The notes under the pieces are model-generated. The model saw nothing but the letters and a program-made list of their open reading frames with translations. It had not been told where the DNA came from and did not search any database. A DNA stretch of 50,107 nt, taken from assembly GCA_029858965.1 (NCBI GenBank), contig JAOUDZ010000025.1, positions 1 through 50,107 on the forward strand. The letters run 5' to 3'. Positions within the stretch are counted from its first letter, which is position 1, and each line of letters begins with the position of its first letter. The translations under genes were made by a program, and so were the position numbers. Shown piece after piece: positions 45,070 to 50,107 of the stretch. The stretch comes from Cyclobacteriaceae bacterium (GTDB taxonomy: Bacteria; Bacteroidota; Bacteroidia; Cytophagales; Cyclobacteriaceae).

Positions 45070-46182
45070 TTGAAAAGGGTTATCGTTATTGGGGGTGGTC
45101 TGGCGGGTCTTATTGCTGCGATTCAGTTAGCAAGGGCAGGTATTTCGTGCACTGTTATTGAAAAAAAGGCATATCCGTTCCATCGGGTTTGCGGAGAATA
45201 TGTTTCGAATGAGGTTGTCCCATTTTTGAAGTCGATTAACGTTTTCCCCAGCCAATTCAATCCGCCGGAGATCTCCAACTTCATGCTTTCTGCAGTGAAT
45301 GGTAGATTTGAAACCATGCCGCTCGATTTAGGTGGCTTTGGGATAAGCCGTTACACATTTGATTCCTTTTTGTTTGAGAAAGCAAGGGCGCTTGGCGTTG
45401 AATTCTTTCTGCACGAAGAAGTGGAGACGATCCGTTTTCACAGGGAAGTATTTGAGGTTAAAACCAGGGCAAATGAATGGAAAGCCGACGTGCTCATAGG
45501 AACGTTCGGTAAAAGATCAAGAATTGATCAGTTACTGAAAAGGCAGTTTATAGATCAGCGATCTCCCTATGTTGGAGTGAAATACCATGTACGAACGAAT
45601 CATCCTAATGACCTAATTGCCCTGCATAATTTTCCGGGCGGATATTGTGGGATGAGTAATATTGAAGAAGGGAAAACAACACTGTGCTATTTATCGCATC
45701 GTGATAACCTAAAGCAATACCGCAATATCCGCGACATGGAGGAGAACGTACTCTTTAAAAATCCTTTACTCCGGGCTGCTTTCAGGAATGCTGAGTTCTT
45801 ATTCAAACGGCCTGAAGTCATCAACGAAATTTCTTTCGAGACCAAGGGCCCTTTGGAAGACCATATCCTGATGGCCGGCGATGCTGCCGGGATGATTGCA
45901 CCTCTTAGTGGAAATGGTATGGCTATGGCTATTCGTTCGGCAAAAATTTTAAGCGAGCTTGTCATTCGTTTTGTAAATGAGGCCAGCTTCACCCGGGGAA
46001 TGATGGAGAGAAGTTATGTGGCTTCCTGGAATCAGAACTTTAGAAGTCACCTTTGGAAGGGCCGACAAATTCAGAAATTGTTTGGTCATTCTTTCATGTC
46101 AAAGGTTGCTGTGAATTTGGTTATGCATGTAAGGCCACTAGCAAATGCAATTATCCGGGGAACCCACGGCGACCCTTTTTAG
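45070..46182 (+). CDS. FAD-dependent oxidoreductase (geranylgeranyl reductase / monooxygenase-like)
   Basis: A 370-aa flavoprotein. The dinucleotide fold VIGGGLAGLIAAIQLARAG begins at residue 5, and the FAD-binding GDAAGMIAPLSGNGMAMAI lies near 270. FHRVCGEYVSNEVV near the N-terminus resembles the geranylgeranyl-reductase group. Likely roles are hydroxylation or reduction of a polyketide or prenyl intermediate. The start is a TTG. It converges with the UbiA gene, 12 bp between stops, and belongs to the type III PKS neighbourhood. Confidence 0.86.
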   Translation: MKRVIVIGGGLAGLIAAIQLARAGISCTVIEKKAYPFHRVCGEYVSNEVVPFLKSINVFPSQFNPPEISNFMLSAVNGRFETMPLDLGGFGISRYTFDSFLFEKARALGVEFFLHEEVETIRFHREVFEVKTRANEWKADVLIGTFGKRSRIDQLLKRQFIDQRSPYVGVKYHVRTNHPNDLIALHNFPGGYCGMSNIEEGKTTLCYLSHRDNLKQYRNIRDMEENVLFKNPLLRAAFRNAEFLFKRPEVINEISFETKGPLEDHILMAGDAAGMIAPLSGNGMAMAIRSAKILSELVIRFVNEASFTRGMMERSYVASWNQNFRSHLWKGRQIQKLFGHSFMSKVAVNLVMHVRPLANAIIRGTHGDPF

Positions 46183-46194
46183 CTCCAAAATACG

Positions 46195-47088
46195 CTAGTC
46201 AAACAGTTGTATATAGTTTCTTGCGTAAAGAAAAAGATAGATAAAAAAGCCATTCAAACATGTTGCGGAAAGAAAATTGAGCCACATGGTATGCTTGAAG
46301 TCGGCTTTTGTTGCATTTTTATAAACCTTGATAAACCAATAAATAAAATAGATTATCACAGGCCCCATCGCGGTTACATATGTAAATGAATACTTTGCTG
46401 AATAGTTTTTGTTTAAGTATAAGACAAAGCCCAAGGTAACCAATGCAAAGACCACAGCAACAAAATAAAAGGTTCCGCGAATGCCGAGCATCCTGCTTAA
46501 AGTTTTATCGCCCCTTTTACCGTCTTCTTCATGCTGGTAAATTTGTGTCATCGGATAATTGGCCCAGAGCATTCCACTGCAAAGCAGGCCAGGGACGCCT
46601 ACCGACATACTTAAACTATTTTCTAATGCATATGAATTTATGCCAACATAGCACATAACAAAAGTGAAGAAACCCTGAAAAAGTCCGGCAACAAACCAAC
46701 CGATAATGGAATATTTTTTTAACCGTATACCGGGATGGCTGTATGCTTTAGATACCAGACCGTAGATCAGGAGCATGATGGCAAAAGTTAAGTGGATTGC
46801 AAAGTAACCCAGTAAGATGGCAATGGCATCAAAAGACAGCGATAGGTAATACAAACCCCTTTTTACCGGTGGAGGATTTTTGAGACCACCGATGCTTTTT
46901 TCATCTTTATCGAAATAACTATTATAGCCGTTACTTGCAGGGTAAAGAAATATATGAATGATTATAAATGTCCATAGGACTCCTTCCGCGGTAACATTGG
47001 GTGAAATGGTGAGGCTAAACAAGAACACCGGAAGCAAAAAATAGGAAAAGGGAATCCTTAAGTGTAGCCATGACGATATTGAAAACAT
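46195..47088 (-). CDS. UbiA family prenyltransferase
   Basis: A 297-aa integral membrane protein with eight or nine hydrophobic segments. The first Asp-rich motif is NGYNSYFDKDEKS near residue 53, a variant of NDxxDxxxD with Ser in place of the first Asp. The second is YQHEEDGKRGDKTL near 186. The family transfers an isoprenoid chain to an aromatic or similar acceptor. It is divergent from the type III PKS with 75 bp between starts, so a shared control region is likely. Confidence 0.88.
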   Translation of the reverse strand: MFSISSWLHLRIPFSYFLLPVFLFSLTISPNVTAEGVLWTFIIIHIFLYPASNGYNSYFDKDEKSIGGLKNPPPVKRGLYYLSLSFDAIAILLGYFAIHLTFAIMLLIYGLVSKAYSHPGIRLKKYSIIGWFVAGLFQGFFTFVMCYVGINSYALENSLSMSVGVPGLLCSGMLWANYPMTQIYQHEEDGKRGDKTLSRMLGIRGTFYFVAVVFALVTLGFVLYLNKNYSAKYSFTYVTAMGPVIIYFIYWFIKVYKNATKADFKHTMWLNFLSATCLNGFFIYLFLYARNYIQLFD

Positions 47089-47136
47089 GATAAAAAGATT
47101 ATTTTGCCCAAGCTAAGAACCGGATAGTCTAATTTA

Positions 47137-47144
47137 TAGTTTTG
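47137..47144 (+). promoter_or_regulatory. -7-like element upstream of the type III PKS
   Basis: TAGTTTTG matches the TAnnTTTG consensus exactly, 19 bases before the ATG. No TTG sits at the expected -33 distance, so the assignment is tentative. Confidence 0.35.
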
Positions 47145-47163
47145 TAAGAATATATTGCAATAA

Positions 47164-48267
47164 ATGAGTAGCATAACGGCCATTGGGACAGCCAATCCTG
47201 CACATCGGTTTGAACAATCTAGGATCGCTGACTTCATGGTCAATGCGATGCAGCTCGCGCCATACGATAGTAGAAGACTACAGGCGATTTTTAAGGCCAG
47301 CGGAATTGACTACCGCTACTCGGTTCTTGAAGATTATGGTCTGGACAAGGATTATACATTTTACGCGAACAGCAAAGACTTTGAACCCTTTCCTTCGACA
47401 GCAAAAAGAATGGCATTCTTTCGAGAAAATGCACTGAATTTGAGCTTTAAGGCAGTCGAAAACATGCTTTTGACAATCCCAGGCTTTGACCTGAAGGATA
47501 TTTCTCACCTGATCGTTGTTTGTTGCACCGGTATGTATGCCCCTGGCCTTGACATAGATTTGGTGAAGAAGTTAGGCCTGGCTACCAGTGTCCAACGAAC
47601 TGGGATCAATTTTATGGGTTGCTACGGGGCATTTAATGCACTAAAGGTTGCAGATGTCATCTGTAAGGCAGACGAAACGGCGAAGGTTCTTATGGTATGT
47701 ACGGAACTTTGCAGTCTGCATTTTCAAAAAGAACCAACGGATGATAACCTGATTTCAAATGCCCTCTTCGCGGATGGCTCTGCCGCCGTACTTATTGAGG
47801 GTAAGACATCAGCATCCCTACAGTTAACCCTCGAGCGTTTTTGCAATGATCTTGCTACCGAAGGTGAGGGTGATATGGCCTGGTGTATCGGGGACCTCGG
47901 GTTTGAAATGAAACTGTCAACCTATGTTCCTGCTATTATTAGAAGTGGCATTCTCAAGCTTACTAGAGCGCTATTGAATGGAACGGGCAAGGACCTTACG
48001 GATATACGCTACTTTGCCATCCATCCGGGCGGAAGGAAAATTCTGGAAAGCATAGAGCAGGCGTTAGATATCAGCAGAACCCAGAATCAACCAGCCTACC
48101 ATATTTTACAACAATATGGAAACATGTCTTCGCCCACCATTTTGTTCGTACTTCAGGAGATTATGCGGGAGCTCTCAACGCGTGATCAAGAGGAGCGGAT
48201 TTTATGCTTTGCCTTTGGACCAGGCCTGACATTAGAAAGCATGTTAGTAAAAATAGAAATGCAGTAG
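47164..48267 (+). CDS. Type III polyketide synthase (chalcone/stilbene synthase family)
   Basis: A 367-aa homodimeric synthase that condenses a CoA starter with malonyl-CoA units. The catalytic triad is visible: Cys153 in NFMGCYGAFNAL, His287 in AIHPGGRKIL and Asn320 in YGNMSSPTILF. The N-terminal half also has VVCCTGMYAPGLDIDLV. The product, for example an alkylresorcinol, pyrone or phloroglucinol, cannot be told from these motifs. The methyltransferase starts two bases after the stop, so they are translationally linked. Confidence 0.94.
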   Translation: MSSITAIGTANPAHRFEQSRIADFMVNAMQLAPYDSRRLQAIFKASGIDYRYSVLEDYGLDKDYTFYANSKDFEPFPSTAKRMAFFRENALNLSFKAVENMLLTIPGFDLKDISHLIVVCCTGMYAPGLDIDLVKKLGLATSVQRTGINFMGCYGAFNALKVADVICKADETAKVLMVCTELCSLHFQKEPTDDNLISNALFADGSAAVLIEGKTSASLQLTLERFCNDLATEGEGDMAWCIGDLGFEMKLSTYVPAIIRSGILKLTRALLNGTGKDLTDIRYFAIHPGGRKILESIEQALDISRTQNQPAYHILQQYGNMSSPTILFVLQEIMRELSTRDQEERILCFAFGPGLTLESMLVKIEMQ

Positions 48268-48269
48268 CA

Positions 48270-48980
48270 ATGCCTGACTTCTCCAAGCGATCAGATGAAG
48301 TTGAGATCATGGATGATCTGAATTATTCCGGAGTGAAGATGGATCAGACATTACGCGAAATCGAAGTAATAAATAAGTGGCTGGGTGGAAACAGGGTTAC
48401 ATTGGACGGAATCAACAGGCTGTTAAGACATAGAAATGATGGAGGAGCGATAACAATTGCAGATCTGGGTTGTGGAGAGGGGGGCATGCTGCATGTAATA
48501 GCCAGTTGGACACGGAAAAATAATCGATCTGCAAAGCTTTTGGGTATCGATGCAAACCCGTATATCATCGATCTTGCGCGCAAACGCCTCGGGCCGGAGC
48601 AACAAATTCAATTCCAGGCAATCGATGTTTTCTCTCCGGCATTCCGATCGCAGCGGTTTGACATAGTGATTGGAACACTTTTTTTTCATCACTTTACCGA
48701 AAAGCAACTTGTAACATTCTTTACACAATTAAAGGATCAGGTTGAAATCGGTTTCCTAATCAATGATGTGCATCGCCACCCATTGGCATTCTATTCTATA
48801 AAGCTTTTAACCGGTCTTCTTTCAAAATCTTCCATGGTGAAGTACGATGCGCCCTTATCCGTTTTGCGGGCTTTTAAAAAAGATGAATTAATCGGTATTC
48901 TTCAAAAGTCTGGCATTGAAAACTTCACGATAAAGTGGAAATGGGCTTTCAGATGGCAGGTTTTGGTCTACAAGGTATAG
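48270..48980 (+). CDS. SAM-dependent methyltransferase
   Basis: A 236-aa class I methyltransferase. The SAM-binding motif IADLGCGEGGML is at about residues 63-74, the acidic loop LLGIDANPY at about 91, and the post-I motif FDIVIGTLFFHHF near 130. The ATG at 48270, two bases after the PKS stop, is chosen; the frame itself extends back into the PKS. Its position argues that it methylates the polyketide product, on carbon or oxygen. Confidence 0.9.
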   Translation: MPDFSKRSDEVEIMDDLNYSGVKMDQTLREIEVINKWLGGNRVTLDGINRLLRHRNDGGAITIADLGCGEGGMLHVIASWTRKNNRSAKLLGIDANPYIIDLARKRLGPEQQIQFQAIDVFSPAFRSQRFDIVIGTLFFHHFTEKQLVTFFTQLKDQVEIGFLINDVHRHPLAFYSIKLLTGLLSKSSMVKYDAPLSVLRAFKKDELIGILQKSGIENFTIKWKWAFRWQVLVYKV

Positions 48981-49078
48981 GCCTGTTTTGGATCACAGCA
49001 AATCCATCGGGGAAAGGGCGTAAATACTCTGGCACAATTTTTCGTACTTTTAAACCATTATCTAAAATCTGTTTTATT

Positions 49079-49636
49079 ATGAAAGCTGATCGGGCATTAA
49101 TCTTAGTATGTATAATCTTTCTGGCAGCATGCGCTTCAGGTACGCTGGGTAAGAAAGTAAATGAGCCTTTCCAGGGGAATGCGTACGAATCAAATAACCG
49201 GTTCTTCCGGGGAACGGGAAAGGGGACAAGTTCTCAGGATAATATCGCGCGGGGTAAAGCCGACATTGAGGCCAAAGCGCAACTAGCCGGTCAGGTAAAT
49301 ACAACGATGAAGCAGGTTGCTGATCAATACCTGGGGCAAACTGAAAATGAAAAGGCCGCGGATGTCGCGGATAAGTTTCAAAGTCTGGTACGACAGGTGA
49401 TGAGTACAAATATTGCCGATTTGCGTAAAATGGGGGAGAAGAAATTCTACAATGAAAAAACGAAGGAGTACGCTGTATTTATAGCCTATGAGATAAAGAA
49501 AAATGCGATGCTGCGATTTATGAAAAAACAGGCCAAGGTGGATCAGACGATCGATGAACGTCAACGGGAAATAATTGATAAAATTCTGGACGAAGAATTA
49601 AAAAAAGCTGATGAAGCAGATCAGGACGCTAAATAA
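49079..49636 (+). CDS. LPP20-like lipoprotein
   Basis: A 185-aa lipoprotein (lipobox IIFLAAC). The mature domain RGTGKGTSSQDNIARGKADI and AQLAGQVNTTMKQVADQYL has the pattern of LPP20-family lipoproteins, which include FlgP-type proteins; no flagellar gene is near. The C-terminus is a charged helix (REIIDKILDEELKKADEAD). The ATG at 49079 is preferred over upstream in-frame codons in the methyltransferase gene. Followed by a strong terminator. Confidence 0.75.
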   Translation: MKADRALILVCIIFLAACASGTLGKKVNEPFQGNAYESNNRFFRGTGKGTSSQDNIARGKADIEAKAQLAGQVNTTMKQVADQYLGQTENEKAADVADKFQSLVRQVMSTNIADLRKMGEKKFYNEKTKEYAVFIAYEIKKNAMLRFMKKQAKVDQTIDERQREIIDKILDEELKKADEADQDAK

Positions 49637-49660
49637 TAATTGAATTTTCCAACTTGCATG

Positions 49661-49698
49661 AGACCTGCCAGGCAAATCCTGACAGGTCTTTCTTTTTT
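49661..49698 (+). terminator. Strong intrinsic terminator
   Basis: A 12-bp stem with one mismatch (AGACCTGCCAGG / CCTGACAGGTCT) and loop CAAAT at 49661-49689 is followed by a T-rich tract (TTCTTTTTT). It ends the LPP20-like transcript before the next gene. Confidence 0.85.
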
Positions 49699-49746
49699 GC
49701 AACTTTTCTTTCCTGGGTACGTCTAATGATAATAACCCCCCCTGCC

Positions 49747-50107
49747 ATGAAAAATCTGGTCCTTACCCTTGCCACCTTACTTTTTGTTTCTGCGGTATTT
49801 GCTCAAGATGATGGGTTTCACCTGGAAAAGGACTATCTCATCGGCAAAACCGGGGTTGTTGATTTACGCTCGTCAGATGCCAGGGTTTTTGTTACGGGTT
49901 CCAAGCGATCTACAGCGCATGTAAAAATTGATCGCGAGATTACTGCAAATGGTTGGACATGGGGTGAAGAGGACTTTCATGTGACCGTTGAAGAAGAAAA
50001 CGGTAATCTATCCATTCGCGAGAAAGAAAATGGCTCACACATGAATGTAATAGGCTATTATCATGAGGAATATAGAATCGAAATCGAAGTACCTGAAGGC
50101 GTTAGTC
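49747..50107 (+). CDS. DUF4097-like exported protein, truncated by the window end
   Basis: An open frame from ATG with a signal peptide (LVLTLATLLFVSAVFAQ) runs off the window after about 120 codons. The visible part has beta-strand alternation: VVDLRSSDARVFVTGSKRST, FHVTVEEENGNLSIREKENG and YRIEIEVPEGVS. This matches the start of DUF4097-type adhesin-like domains, which are long right-handed beta structures. Partial, so length and function are open. Confidence 0.65.
   Translation, partial: MKNLVLTLATLLFVSAVFAQDDGFHLEKDYLIGKTGVVDLRSSDARVFVTGSKRSTAHVKIDREITANGWTWGEEDFHVTVEEENGNLSIREKENGSHMNVIGYYHEEYRIEIEVPEGVS

Noticed and set aside
45070-48980. Flexirubin or aryl-polyene cluster
   Set aside because: Those clusters use type II ketosynthases, acyl carrier proteins and ammonia-lyase-type enzymes. 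None are present; the only synthase is type III.
1-50107. CRISPR array, tRNA, rRNA or insertion sequence
   Set aside because: No repeat-spacer pattern, no tRNA-like T-loop sequence in the gaps, no rRNA stretch and no transposase or inverted-repeat pair of the needed size were seen.

Overview
The window reads as chromosomal DNA of a Bacteroidota bacterium, most likely of the Cytophagales. Pointers are a single-gene MurF-alanine racemase fusion, a TonB-dependent receptor with an N-terminal carboxypeptidase-regulatory-like domain, DUF4783, DUF2911 and LETM1-related proteins typical of the phylum, weak Shine-Dalgarno sequences, several TTG/GTG starts, and promoter-like TAnnTTTG boxes. No rRNA, tRNA, CRISPR array, transposase or phage gene was found. 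Gene density is high and base composition looks even, so this is mostly core chromosome with one secondary-metabolism island.

Layout. 1-5.4 kb (+): end of an unknown gene, then a tight run of a D-Ala-D-Ala carboxypeptidase (S13), a GH3 NagZ-like glycosidase, N-formylglutamate deformylase (HutG), formimidoylglutamate deiminase (HutF) and a GNAT enzyme. 5.4-13.9 kb: a mixed-strand block with a secreted M20 amidohydrolase, Rieske protein, TfoX-like protein, lipoproteins, a doubly frameshifted TMEM175-type channel gene, a PrsW-type protease, a thioredoxin-fold protein lacking CXXC and a nitroreductase. 13.9-20.2 kb: secreted amidohydrolase, TPR protein, RDD and DinB proteins, and a minus-strand run DUF4783-nadC-YcxB-like-recX. 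20.3-25.4 kb (+): gpmI, a lipoprotein, an ABC exporter and a TerC-family protein. 25.4-32.8 kb (-): LETM1/TerB-like protein, purE, purK, a HEAT-cyclophilin lipoprotein, feoB and feoA. 33.2-36.2 kb: a 53-residue small ORF, murF-alr fusion and csaA. 36.4-44.9 kb: small exported protein, TonB receptor, HisA-like protein, PD40/OmpA protein, DUF2911 protein, LOG enzyme, aspartic protease with PDZ, and a degenerate receiver. 45.1-49.0 kb: FAD oxidoreductase, UbiA prenyltransferase, type III polyketide synthase and methyltransferase. 49.1 kb to the end: lipoprotein, strong terminator and a truncated DUF4097-like gene.

How genes work together. FeoA and FeoB form the ferrous iron importer behind one promoter with an operator-like dyad. 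PurE and PurK supply the two-step AIR carboxylation of purine synthesis. HutF and HutG convert formimidoylglutamate to glutamate by the deiminase/deformylase route. MurF-Alr and the S13 peptidase act on peptidoglycan. The most interesting unit is the type III PKS neighbourhood, whose synthase, methyltransferase and flavoenzyme recall the srsABC phenolic-lipid logic of Streptomyces, with a prenyltransferase added. Other points of interest are the frameshifted channel gene, the HisA paralogue lacking its first catalytic aspartate, and the small ORF ending in LGCG.
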